Notes under the pieces: generated by a model
Databases searched by the model: none
What the model was told of the DNA's origin: nothing
The model's input: the letters and a program-made list of their open reading frames with translations, nothing else
Origin: Sycobia sp. Sy_11
Taxonomy: Eukaryota; Arthropoda; Insecta; Hymenoptera; Epichrysomallidae
Direction: 5' to 3'
Assembly (NCBI GenBank): GCA_018907035.1
Contig: JACCIC010000142.1
Coordinates: 1,150,001-1,214,000 of the forward strand
Length of the DNA stretch: 64,000 nt
Part shown: positions 20,801 to 31,654 of the stretch, one piece after another
Layout: each line of letters begins with the position of its first letter
Numbering within the stretch: the stretch's first letter is position 1
Translations under genes and position numbers: made by a program

Positions 20801-21424
20801 GCACATTCGTTCGTGCACTTATAATCTGACACACTTATATGTGCATGTTAAGATTTTGTAATGTAATATATCAATTTAGATACATGATTTCTATGACATA
20901 AGAGTTACGCTGATTAATTTGTATTTTTTAAAAATATTTTATTCTGTAATATCTTGTTACTACGTATACGTATACATGTATTTATTTTTAGTTGAAAGCA
21001 AATAATATTTTAAAGTAATAGCAATACATATATACGGATAGACGTGCTGTTTTGGGTGAAGGAAAAGTTAGTTTCGAGGAGAAAGTGGTCATTTCTCTTC
21101 CCTCCCCCTTTTAGTTATTGTCTTAGTTTCCTACCTGGCACCATGCGCTCATCCTGTGCTGGCAAGGAGTTTTCCGGTGTGGAAATCTCGCGCCAGCACG
21201 GGTTAGGCTTTCTTACAATTTTGGATCGTATTTTGTTCAAGGTCGAGGTACGCGTTTTAAACATAAGGGGCAGAAAGACGACGCGACGATTTGTTCGGTC
21301 GTAAATTGCCGTGTGCGCACTCTTTCCCGCTTTCCCTTCCGGTGGGGTTCGGTAGTTCGTGAGAAAATATTCAGAGTTTTCTTTTCCGAATATTTTCTCG
21401 ACGAAACTGCGTTGCGACGTAACA
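19353..21424 (-). repeat. Element A 5' LTR
   Basis: Direct repeat of 1702-3521 with TG...CA ends and the outer TATC duplication at 21425-21428. It differs from its partner by scattered substitutions and by longer TA tracts (20440-20475, 20690-20800). It has the same AATAAA, TTTAAAAG and (GA)n landmarks. Both flanks would be wrong for a solo LTR; the duplication only appears when it is paired with the copy at 1702. Confidence 0.87.
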
Positions 21425-21596
21425 TATCAGAAAATTAAAAATGAAAATAAAATAAATTTAATAATAAAATAAAAATAAAATTACAATAAGAAGTAAAATA
21501 AAAAATGAAAAATAATAAAAGTACTTATTCTATGTTAATAAAGGACAACCTGACTGTCCCCACCACCTTAAATTTAGGATCACCTTCTTGTCCGAG

Positions 21597-21624
21597 ATTT
21601 CGAACCGCTACGGTTCATCCTCAG
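21597..21624 (-). ncRNA. Diverged hammerhead-like motif with covarying helix II
   Basis: The minus strand has CUGAGGA, one extra base, then a GAACC/GGUUC stem and GAAA. Compared with the GAGC/GCUC stem of the young copies, both strands of helix II have changed together. The helix III and cleavage segment (UCUC) no longer fits. Confidence 0.35.
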
Positions 21625-21651
21625 GAACTAACTCAGTTTGGACACTGAAAG

Positions 21652-22234
21652 GTGTCTTTCATTAATAATAGATATCCTATTGAATTTATTAATAAATTAA
21701 TTTCAGAGAGATTGTTTATCATTTATAATACCAATAATAGGCATAATGTAAGACTTGATGTTATTAGGGGCAAAATTGTTGTTTTACCATATGTTAGAGA
21801 ATGGTCGAAAAGAATTAAAAGAAATTTTCGGAAAGATAACATTCAAATTTTGCTTAAAAATAGTGATAATTTCAATAAGTTATTTAATCATTGCAAGGAT
21901 AAGGACGATTTATGTTTAACATTTGGAGTTGCTTACAAAATTAATTGTATGGATTGTAATGAATTCTACATTAGATAAACAAGTAGATATTTAAAATACA
22001 GAATTGATGAACATAAATATAGTTTACGTAGTTCACATATTACTTCTGGTTTAAAAGAACATTGTTTGAAGTTTTTCCATTCTTTTGATTTTGTGAATGT
22101 GAATACTTTGGAAATGGTATTAATAATAAGTACAAAACGGAGAATCTTGAAAGTATTCACATTTTAAGGAATCGAAATAATGTGAATTTAATATTAGAGT
22201 CGAGTAAATTAAATAGTGTTTATCATTCTTTCTG
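21652..22234 (+). pseudogene. Truncated PLE GIY-YIG remnant
   Basis: About 108 codons align to the stretch upstream of and into the GIY-YIG domain of the intact PLE protein, up to a TAA at 21976-21978 inside the YIGQT-equivalent site. Further homologous codons follow to 22234 with at least one frameshift near 22105. RT is absent. Confidence 0.85.
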
Positions 22235-22370
22235 AAATTGATGGGTTTTGTGCATTTTGTATAGCAGGGGGATTATATATTCAAATTAAAAAATTTTTAG
22301 TTTAGTGGGGAAAGGTTATATATAGATAGTATATATAGATCAGAATATAATATAAGATTTACTTCAGTCC

Positions 22371-22399
22371 CTGATGAGGAGCCGTAGCGAACTCGAAAC
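22371..22399 (+). ncRNA. Hammerhead-like motif in older PLE
   Basis: CUGAUGAG...CGAAAC core with helix II weakened to GAG/CUC by a G-to-A change. The GUCC 5' strand of helix I is present but GGAC has become GGAG. Confidence 0.35.
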
Positions 22400-22766
22400 G
22401 TTGGAGAACCTCTGCTGAATTTCAATTGGGTAAAGGTGGTGGGGAGAGTCAGATCGCACTTTACTAATAAAGATTTTTTCCAGCTAATATGTTTTTATTT
22501 CACATTAGTCTACAGGGGTGATGTTAAACAAGAACAGTCTAACTGCTATTATAAATTTCAATTATTTATATATTGATATGTATTAGTATTAAGAATATAA
22601 ATATCTATTGATATTATTATGTATTAATTTTAATGTTTTTAATTGGACTGTAAGAACAATAGAAATATTTATTAATTTACAGGAACGTAGCGGCTGCACG
22701 CCGGCGCGCGCAAACTGACCGCGAGTGTACACACGTGTTTCATAAAAACAAAAGTGAAACTAAATT

Positions 22767-23288
22767 AATTAATTGAATTGTACTTTTGTCGACTGCCCAT
22801 ATACAAATTAATAAATATTTTTTTATTGGTCTTACAGTCCAATCAATTCAATCTAAAAATAAATTAAAAATAAAATAAAAATCAAAAATAAAAATAAAAA
22901 ATAGAAATAAATAAAAAAAAAATAATAAAAAAAAATAAAAAATAAAAATAAATAAAAAAAAATTAATAAAAAAAAATAAAAATTAAAAATAAAAATTACG
23001 GACTCATCAGTCCCTGATGAGGAGCCGTAGCGAGCTCGAAACGTTAGACAAGTCTTCAATTAGGTAAGGGTGTTGGGGACAGTCAGACTGCACTTTATTA
23101 ACAAAGAATTTTTTCAGCTAATATTTTATTTTCAGATTAGTCTACGGGGGTGAATGTAAACAAGGACAGTCTGACTGTCATTATAATTTTAATTTAATTT
23201 TTAATTTAATTTTTATTTTTAATTTTTATTTATTTTTATTTTATTTTTAGATTGGACTGTAAGACCAATAAGAAAATATTTATTAATT
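22767..23288 (+). mobile_element. Foldback PLE remnant without coding region
   Basis: A minus-orientation pLTR (22767-23000) faces a plus-orientation hammerhead motif and pLTR (23010-23288) with no coding DNA between. A 12-bp direct repeat, TGAAACTAAATT, flanks it at 22755-22766 and 23289-23300. It therefore moved as a unit or as an extremely truncated composite. Confidence 0.8.
23014..23042 (+). ncRNA. Hammerhead-like motif in foldback PLE
   Basis: Complete CUGAUGAG, GAGC/GCUC helix II and CGAAAC core as in the young PLE copies. The downstream helix I strand is UAGAC instead of GGAC-type. Confidence 0.4.
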
Positions 23289-23599
23289 TGAAACTAAATT
23301 GTCGAAATGTTGCAAAGATTGAGAAATAGATATTCCATAATTGCATTCAAAACTGGTAAAAAATACTGATTGCAAGGAAATCTGATTTATAAAAAGCGGA
23401 TAAAATGATCTTATGGGGCTTATGCAATACCTTCATAATTATTTTATACGATTTTATACGTAACTCGAGCCGAAACCATTCGATCTTTACCATTCACAGT
23501 TCCTTACAATTGGTATTTTTGCCAGTTTTGAATGTGATTATCAAATATCTATTTTTCAATCTTTATAAAATTTTAAAAATTCAGTTGGACATTTATTTT

Positions 23600-24250
23600 T
23601 ATAAAACAAATGTGTACGATCGCGATCAGTTCATCTGCGCCAGTGAAATATCCGCCTTTTCTTCATTATTTCCAATGCAATGGATTGGACCGTTATAAAA
23701 AAGGGTAACTGCACAAAAAATATGGGTAGGGACCGTTGTAGACGAAGAAACATAATCTTTCTTCGTGGGTGCGTGAACCCTACATCTTATGGATAGTACG
23801 ATTTTGTAGTACGAATTCCTCATGCACTACACCACAGTATTCAAAGAAGACAGTGAGCAAAATCTTGATATTTGATCGAACTTGGCGTGCCTTCTTCAGC
23901 CTTGATTTTTGTGGGCTCTTCACGGTGATATTTGTGCTTTACTTTCGTCGTCATAACCATATAGCCATGATTTATCAGCAGTTATAACCCTTTTGATAAA
24001 ATCAGCGCCCTTATTGACTTCAATTAACATCTCTTGAGCTATGGTCATGCAACGGTTCTTTTGATCAAAATTAAGAGGTTTTGAAACCGATTTCGCTGAT
24101 ACACGTCTCATGCCGAAAACATCCGACAAAATAGCATGGCCCAGCCAACTGATATGACAACATCTTCAGCAACTCGTCTTTTAGTGATTTAACGATTTTT
24201 TTAACATAACATCTTTCACTGCTTAAAAGTTTCTATCTATTCTTGACATA
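23600..24250 (-). pseudogene. Mariner transposase fragment
   Basis: The frame 24129-23920 carries a recognisable mariner segment with a Thr-Ala-Asp-Lys-Ser-Trp-Leu-Tyr-Gly-Tyr-Asp motif. This is where mariners have the first catalytic Asp in T-G-D-E-S-W. Homology continues in other frames to about 23700, with a Cys-Gly-Val-Val-His-Glu type stretch near 23835. Multiple stops and frameshifts and the absence of the DNA-binding and last catalytic regions show it is dead. I did not find clear terminal inverted repeats. Confidence 0.7.
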
Positions 24251-25272
24251 CTAGGATATCCAGGGCGAGGTTCAATTGTAATATTGTACGAATATTATAC
24301 TAAATACTTGACGAATATTGTACTTGATGAATATTATACGTAAATACAATCATTTTAAGTAAATACTATAACTCTTATACATGATTCTTAAATTAATTAC
24401 AATTTCTTATTTACTGCCCCAACATATATTATTTTCATTCGATGTGTCTCGCTACAATTAATTTCGCAGAAACGTCGCACCTTTTCTTATAACATATATT
24501 TTCTAGTATTCTAAGTTTGTTGTGATGCATCAATTCGAAGAGTGCCTTCTCATTATTACACATTTAGTTTTATCTCTGACAAAAGAGCACCTTTTCTCAG
24601 AAATAAAATCTGACTCTAATTTTTGGCGGATTCATATAAACGAAATGCCTAGCGGAGTTTAATATATTATTTCGAGGAGCGCCTTGTAAATAATATACGT
24701 TTAATTCTATCTCTAACAAAGGAGTATCTTTACTCAGCAATAAAATATTTTCCTTTTTGTTAGCGTCTCGAGTGTCGCTCGATGCGGTATTTCTTGTTAG
24801 TTAGAAAGCACCCTTTCCTATACAAGAAATTATATCTTCAAACGAGCACAGCCGGTTATCGGAAAATAATGCACGTTTATACGAACGATAAGTACGTTAT
24901 TTCATTTTAATTTATAGTTTTGTTAGTTCTTATTGGTCGCTTATTTATTCTACTGACCGCTGTTAGTATCTAATTATTTTATTATATTATACAAATAGAC
25001 TAGCTTCTATTTATTTAACATTTAACTATGCTCGTTATTTACTTATTATATTATATCTATATATTATATCTTACTCACCTCTGAGTAACCCACGTGACAG
25101 GTTGAACGTTTTTGTTTATATCCACCAACAGAGCGTAAGAGACTAAAGAAGAAGCACGAGGCAAACAAATAAAAACTTATCCAACAAAAAATGAAAAATG
25201 AAAAAATGAAAACTTTCAACCAACCACTGAAATTGAACGAGACTAGCAAAAGTCAAAATCCATAACTAGGAA

Positions 25273-25308
<36 letters not shown>

Positions 25309-25315
25309 CTCTCTA

Positions 25316-25362
<47 letters not shown>

Positions 25363-25818
25363 CCCTCACCTTTCCTTAGCCTCTCCATTTAAAAGTGCTT
25401 TAGAGAATTTTGAATCGCCCGAAGCGACTAGTAGAAAAATTTATTCAAAAATTACTAGAGTTTGCAGAACTAAAGCATATTTTGCACTACCGACTTTTCA
25501 GAGACGTAGCTTATTTTAGCTTATTTTTAGGAAGAGGGGCCCCTATAATCAATATAAGATATAATAATCATTGCGGTCGAATTTGCAGGCAATTGAGTTT
25601 CCAAGCGCCAATGAATAATAAGCATAGGGATAATGAAACAAATAACAAAATGTTTACGATATGATTTGTCACCCTTGTATAGAAGCTTAAAATTATTTGA
25701 ATATATATAGTAGCTTTGCTGAGATTTAAGAGATATTGTTCCAATCTTTTCAAAACCACGACAAGTCGCAACGCTTCCTGATGAGAAAATTATAAGTTGT
25801 TCCTATTGCTATACTTGT
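24251..25818. other. Unclassified AT-rich DNA with diverged internal repeat
   Basis: No gene is recognised. A segment of about 70 bp containing AGTGCCTT...CTCTGACAAAAGAGCA is repeated in diverged form about 137 bp later (near 24541 and 24678). A (TC)n microsatellite lies at 25268-25360. The last bases, TTGT at 25815-25818, are the left target duplication of element B. Confidence 0.5.
25268..25360. repeat. (TC)n microsatellite
   Basis: Long CT/TC dinucleotide run with two short interruptions. Confidence 0.92.
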
Positions 25819-26862
25819 TGTTGCGTCCAGCAACAATATCGGATATATATGTATGGATATACATACATCTATATGGATATGTACGAGTCTAAGTATTTAC
25901 ACAAGTAGTTATTCCCTTGCAGTTTTCAAGCCCGGGAATGTACGTGGATTTCGAGCGAGGAGAAGAGTGAGATGGAAATAGAGAGGAAGAAAGAAAAAAA
26001 GGGGCGAGCGTTCGGTAACGTCGCGATGGCACTGTCCATCATAAAAAAAGGTATATATATGTATACGTATATATACCAGAAGAAACGAGAATTTCTTAAA
26101 ATTTTCCTATCCCTAGGAACTATAGAATGTCGACAGTGTCGAATGCCGAACTGCGCACGCCTCCCCCCCCCCGCAATAAAAACCAGACGCGCCCCAAACG
26201 AGGCTGCCTGGCTGCTGGCCTGCCGTAATGCGGTGCGGACCGAAGTGCCTCTCCCTTGCCCCTCCCCGCCGATCGTACTTTCCCCCGCGGAAAACTCAAA
26301 ACCAAGCGGACGGCGCGCTAATGCGATTTTTACAACCCCCTCCCCCTTTGTATACACTGACGAGTTTTGGGACGAAATATCACCGATTAACGACACTATG
26401 AAGAAAACTAAGAATTTTAAAAGGACTTTATATAATGAAATAATATTTGAAAATATAATTCCTGCTACGAGGGCTTATGTTCGAATTTTAAATAATTATA
26501 ATTATTATCGTGAGAGCTTATTTTATTCTGCGAATCACGATTATTATTATCAATTTTAATTATTATTATTGTTATTGTTAATATTAATGATGTATACTTA
26601 TTTATTATCATGAATGGTTATCTTATTTTGATAGTTTTAATTAATATTATTATTAAAGTTATAAAGCTAATCATATTTTTCGAATCGAGATTATTATTAT
26701 AGTTTTTATTAATGTTATTGTTAATGATGTCCCATCCGTTGTCTGTACCTTGACGAAGATCGGCTATTTCACCATCTCTCAGCCGATCGGGTGATGGGCT
26801 TAAAAGAATACCTCCTCCTACCAATGAATGGAAGGGCGAAAAGATAGTATGATAGCTGCCAT

Positions 26863-27168
26863 TTAAGAGTGAGCGGATATCCCTGGAGTATATCCCAGAG
26901 TAAATGAGTTAACGCACGGAGCAATGATGTGCTGGAAGACCCGAAAGGGCAACTGAATAGGGACTTCCATGCCGACCATGATCGAAGCTGCAGGTCCTAT
27001 AAACAGACCTTCGTCAGTAATACAGAGATTAAGGAAGGCACACTCGCTAAGAGACTCTATAAACGGGTATCTCTTGAGGAGTGAAAACACATGCGGAGCG
27101 TAAGCGAACGTTCCTGTAAAAGGGATCCTAGCAGAGTAATTATAGATGCATGAGTGAACTTCAAACAT
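26863..27168 (-). other. Antisense open frame in LINE 5' region
   Basis: A 101-codon ATG-started frame on the strand opposite the LINE is kept open, at identical length, in both LINE copies (also 41245-41550). Several substitutions have occurred without creating a stop. No homology is recognised. It may be chance conservation of a recent copy, or a constraint on the plus-strand regulatory sequence. Confidence 0.25.
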
Positions 27169-27576
27169 TGGAGTTTCACTAGAATATTTGAGGGCAAATG
27201 TATGAATCTACATGAATGAAGGTTAGAATGAGGTACTCTTGAACAAATGACAGACCGCCGTGTTTGCCGTGCGGTGCGACCCGTGAGCTGCCAAAAGGAG
27301 ATCCTGGGTGTCGAGGCTTACGCCCGGTTGCGTGCTGGGTGACCCGAAACATCTTTGGCTCCCGCTGACGGCAAGAAGGGAGGCTAGATCCTAGCCAGAT
27401 CTAGTCAAACTGCCTTGGCGAGCGCGTTCGGTGTGTGATTTCCTCCGATGTTTCTCCAGAGAGTGAAACACCTTGTTGTTGGGGTGCGAAGCTCGAGAGG
27501 GCGGAGGTGGAATAGTGCACCAGAGCGCACTATACTCCTGCACAATGGTCCGAGATGAGTCAGCCCTTACAGGCAT

Positions 27577-28685
27577 GTGTTGGGGGGCTGCCTTATCGAG
27601 CTCAATGTTGAAGGGTCCAGGAGGCCGACCATCTGCAGGAATGAAATAAAAAAAATTGACCCATGGATTGCCAAAAGCAACAAAAGAGTTACCTTGGAGT
27701 GGAGGAGGGACAGCCGGCTGAGGCCGGGATTAAGTCTGTTGAGCGGACGAGTGAACTGGAGATTATTCTCCAACTTGCTCGGCTGCTCAAGGACATGATC
27801 AAAGCAATGAAGAGCCAACCAAACATCAAAAAAGATATCAAGGATGGCCTTCCAAAAGCTGAAGAGCTCGTAGATGCTCTTCAGCATAAAATACAAGGGA
27901 GGAAGGTACCGGGGAGCCTCCTGCCAACAACTAGACAGAAGAGAGAAGAGATAACCCCGAAGAGACCGGCATCAAGTCCCCCGGATATCTCCCTTACTAA
28001 GGAGAAAAAAAAAGGGGAGAACAGGAGGACAAAAAAGAAGGGTGGCAAGAAGTTAAAACAAAAAAAAGAACAGTAAGAAGAAGCAAAGTGTGCAGAATAC
28101 TGAGGAACAACCTCAGCATCCAAAAAAGAAAGCAATAAGCACAGAAATTAAAAAAAAAGGCCAAAGCTCGATGCGATCGCCATCAAACCAGCGCAGGGGA
28201 AATCCTACGCTGAGGTGATGAGATCCATCAGAGCGGTCAAACCGGAGGACTTGGGCGCGGATGTGAGGACCGTCCGGAAAACCAAATTGGGTAAGGTGCT
28301 GATTGAACTCAGACATACCAAACCCGAAGGTCGGAAGGCACTAGCTGAAGTGCTCAAGGAAGCAACTGGCCAGAGTGGCTGTGTCAGGGAGCTGACCCCT
28401 AGAGGAAGTCTAGAGGTTAGAGACCTGGACTGCTGCGTGACGGAGGATGAGGTGTGTGAGGCCCTCAAAAGTAAACTGCCAGATTATTGTGGCGAGCTGC
28501 AGGTTAGAGTGACCAAAACCAACACAAGGTTGGGTCTTGCACCGCAGAACCCGAATGCTTTCTCTGTAAAGGTGAAGCGAAATCGGAGGGACGCCGGCAC
28601 GTTGCCGGTTCCGGCGCCTGTCCGACTTTTCGCGGGGCTCTCTCAAAAAAGGCTAAATGGTCGTAATTCTGCAAGGGAATATTAA
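27577..28685 (+). pseudogene. LINE ORF1 (Gag-like), zinc knuckles deleted
   Basis: The N-terminal part (27663-28076) is Lys-rich with a helical, coiled-coil-like segment. The central part (28215-28500) matches the conserved RNA-binding region of R1-type ORF1. The expected C-terminal CCHC knuckles, visible in copy 2 at 43005-43160, are missing. A deletion equivalent to about 217 bp (42888-43104 of copy 2), with a short CAC microhomology at the junction, removed them and shifted the frame. An additional frame change lies between 28076 and 28215. Confidence 0.75.
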
Positions 28686-31654
28686 TCGCATCAGGACAGC
28701 TGATCACCTCCTTCTTCGGCTTTGCCACGATACTGATGCTCATAGATTAATTATCAGCGAACAGTATCGGAACAGAGAAGGAGTAGGTTGGTTCACCGAT
28801 AACTATGGAACGGCAGCCATTTTGATTCCTGACCCACGAAAAACAAAAGTAGAGGATCATGGATCTGGAAATGGCTATGTTTGTGTAACATGCAATCACA
28901 TCACGTATGTGAGTTGCTATCTTACACCAAACCAAGCCATAGGTGACTACCAGGTCATATTAGATGACCTGGAAGACACCGTCAGAGAAATGAAAGGTGA
29001 GCTGGTAATGGCAGGTGACTTTAATGCAAGGGCCCTAGAATGGGGCATGGCGGAGCCCGACTCCAGAGGTCGAAGAGTCATGGAACTAGCGGCCAGACTT
29101 GGTCTAATAGTTCTAAATAAAGGCAATACTTCGACCTTCAGGAGACCGGGCTATGCCGAAACTATACCTGATGAGACCTTTGCGACAGAACATCTGGCCT
29201 CTCGAATCCAGGACTGGCAGGTGATCGAGGACTACACAGCCAGCGATCACCAGTATATCACATTCCGCGTATGCGATAGAATGCCAGGTTTCACTGGACA
29301 CAATTCGCGAGGGCCCCCTAGATGGAACGTTGCAGGGATAAATAGAGAGAAATTCTCACAGGCCATTGAACGCGGTCAGCAAAGCCTTGTTAGGATTCCA
29401 AATGGTTCATCGACAATTCAGCACGCCAAGGAGTTGACTAGCGCCACAATGCGCATTCTACGCCGGGCTTGCGAAGAGTCGATGCCGTGCAAAGTGGTTG
29501 GTGGAAAAAGACGTCCTGTTTACTGGTGGACGGCTGAGATAGCTGACATGAGGCGTAGGTGTTTACATCTACGACGAATGTCACAGAGAGCTTGTAAACA
29601 CGGAGATGACATCACTATGATGAGGGCTGAATAGAAGCTATCTAAGAAAGCCCTTCGACGAGCGATGGTAGCCAGCAAATGCCGATGCTGGAAGGCGCTG
29701 TGTGAAGACATAGATGGGGATCCATGGGGATTGGGATACAGGGTAGTTGCTGGAAAACTGGGAGCTCATGGAAACATGGGCACCTTGGACTCCGGCACAA
29801 TGCGAAACATCGTAGATACCCTTTTCCCTACCCACCCTGATAGGTCTGATCCAGTTCCACCGAAACGAGAACTGGATGTACCTCTTTTCAGCAAAGAGGA
29901 GCTCGGTAGAGCCGTGAGAACCATGCGAAATAAGAGGGCTCCAGGACTTGACGGAATTCCAGGAGAGGTGCTGAAAATAGTAGTTGAGGAGCATCCAGAA
30001 CTTCTTCTGTCGATGTACAATTCGTGCTTGACAGCTGGTTTATTCTATTCTAGCTGGAAGGTGGTGAAACTTGTGCTTATCGACAAGGGCAAGGGTCCGC
30101 CGGAGGCGCCCTCGTCGTATCGACCTCTATGTATGTTATATATAGCTGGAAAGCTGATGGAGCGTCTACTGAAGTCACGACTCCTGGGAGCTGTTGCTGC
30201 TGCCGGCGGCTTGGCTGACAGACAGTACGGATTCCGGGGAGGCAGGGCGACGGTGGACGCAATCCTCGAGGTTGTTGATGCGGCGAGGCGCACAGAGAGA
30301 GGTAATCACTACTCTCGACCTGTTTGCCTCCTGGCTACCCTTGACGTTCGGAATGCCTTCAACTCTGTTGGATGGGCAAATGTTTTGAAAGGCCATGGAG
30401 CGAGACTTTCGGATGCCACCTTATATACTTCGTATATTGGATGACTACCTTAAGGATCGATACTTGGTTTACGAGAGAACGGACGGTCGGAGAAGGAAAA
30501 AACTTAGTTCCGGGGTGGCTCAGGGGTCTGTACTCGAAGCCGACATGTGGAATGTTTCATATGACGGAATACTCCGGATGCAGATGCCTCAGGACACCTT
30601 TCTGGTTGGATACGCAGATGATGTAGCAGCCGTTATCATCGCTAGAGATTATGACGCTGCACAGATGCGACTAAACCAGGTGATGCGTCGAGTGCAGAGA
30701 TGGATGGAGAACAATGGGTTAGAACTGGCGGCGGCGAAAACGGAGATCGTGCTCCTAACTAAGAAACGTATCCCAAAGATACGCCTTATGCAGGTTGGAG
30801 ACACGATGGTGAGAACCAAAGCAGCTGTAAGGTACCTGGGGGTGACGCTTGATTCCAAGCTGACCTTCTGGGACCAAATAAAAAAAGTGACGGATAGAGC
30901 TGCTCGAGTGACAGCACAACTTAGCAGGTTGATGGCCAATGTTGGTGGTCCAGCACCCTGCAAGCGGCGTCTGCTCATAAGGACAGCTGAATCCATCATG
31001 CTATACGGCGCGGAGGTATGGGCCGATGCACTGATGGCCCAAAAATATAGAAAAAGAATGGCGGCAGTGCAGCGTAGAGGGGCATTACGCATCGTAAGCT
31101 CCTACCGTACGGTCTCCGAGTCGGCAGTGCTGGTAATCGCATGTGTTACCCCCATTGATCTCCAGGCACAAGAAAAGAAATTTGTCCACCAGAATAAGAA
31201 TATTCTCGGCAGAATTGAGGCAGCTGCACGGGCCAGAGCTGTCACGATAACCGAATGGCAGAAGCGCTGGGAGAGGGATCCGCGTGGCCGATGGACGGCT
31301 TGTCTGATCAATCAGTTAAAGCCATGGCTCCAGAGGTCGCACGGAGAGGTTAATTACCACCTCACACAGCTCTTATCGGAGCACGGTCGGTTTCGATCCT
31401 ATCTCCACAAGATGGGGAAAGTACCGGATCCGAGCTGTGCCCACTGTTGCGCTCCCCGAGACGATGCACTTCACACATTCTTTCAGTGCGAGGTGTTTCG
31501 CCTTGAAAGCGAGTGCCTCTGGAGAGACATAGGACCATGTGGGCCTGATAATATCGTTCGGCTGATGCTAGAGAGCTATGAGAAGTGGTCCAGGATTTGC
31601 AATTTCTGCAAAGCCATCCTGGACCATAAAAGAAGAATTGAAGAAGGCGTGTAA
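28657..31654 (+). pseudogene. LINE ORF2: endonuclease and reverse transcriptase, broken
   Basis: An N-terminal AP-type endonuclease (28660-29270) has GDFNAR and SDHQYI motifs. RT follows (29900-30900) with an APGLDGIP fingers motif, a LDVRNAFN motif A near 30340, a GSVLE motif near 30527 and YADDVA motif C at about 30610. The C-terminal part has a Cys-rich CAHCCAP...H..C segment near 31440. Two breaks are seen: TAG at 29632-29634, where copy 2 has a Tyr codon, and a one-base insertion near 30390 just after motif A. The protein would nick target DNA and prime reverse transcription from it. Confidence 0.88.

Larger units (their letters stand above)
1702..21424 (-). mobile_element. Element A: Gypsy-type LTR retrotransposon with env-like gene
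   Basis: Two direct copies of a 1.8-2.1 kb sequence (1702-3521 and 19353-21424) bound the element. Each runs TG...CA. The 4 bp on the outside are identical (TATC at 1698-1701 and 21425-21428), which is a target-site duplication of Gypsy-like size. On the minus strand the order is 5' LTR, primer site, leader ORF, gag, protease, RT-RNase H, linker domain, integrase, env-like gene, short G-tract, 3' LTR. A 4.7 kb Penelope composite is nested in the leader. Stops, frameshifts and a deletion in RT make this copy inactive. Its LTR ends and protein order mark it as a relative of element B (25819-47276). Confidence 0.88.
21425..22680 (+). mobile_element. Right part of the older PLE split by element A
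   Basis: The remaining minus-orientation pLTR (21425-21650) is joined head-to-head to a 5'-truncated plus-strand coding remnant (21652-22234), followed by a plus-orientation pLTR (22236-22680). The head-to-head arrangement parallels the composite at 56543-61565. Sequence divergence from the other PLE copies is much higher, so this is an older insertion or another subfamily. Confidence 0.75.

Noticed and set aside
19353..21424. Solo LTR or independent dispersed repeat
   Set aside because: Immediate flanks of this copy do not match each other, whereas its outer flank matches the outer flank of 1702-3521 (TATC), so the two are LTRs of one element.
26120..26559. Protein-coding gene in the LTR of element B (195-codon frame, similar at 40379-40941)
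   Set aside because: It lies across LTR sequence including a poly(C) tract, the frame is not kept in the second LTR, and no domain is seen.
29766..30293. Minus-strand frames inside LINE ORF2 and similar shadows inside gag and pol
   Set aside because: They overlap recognisable RT, gag and endonuclease coding sequence on the other strand.
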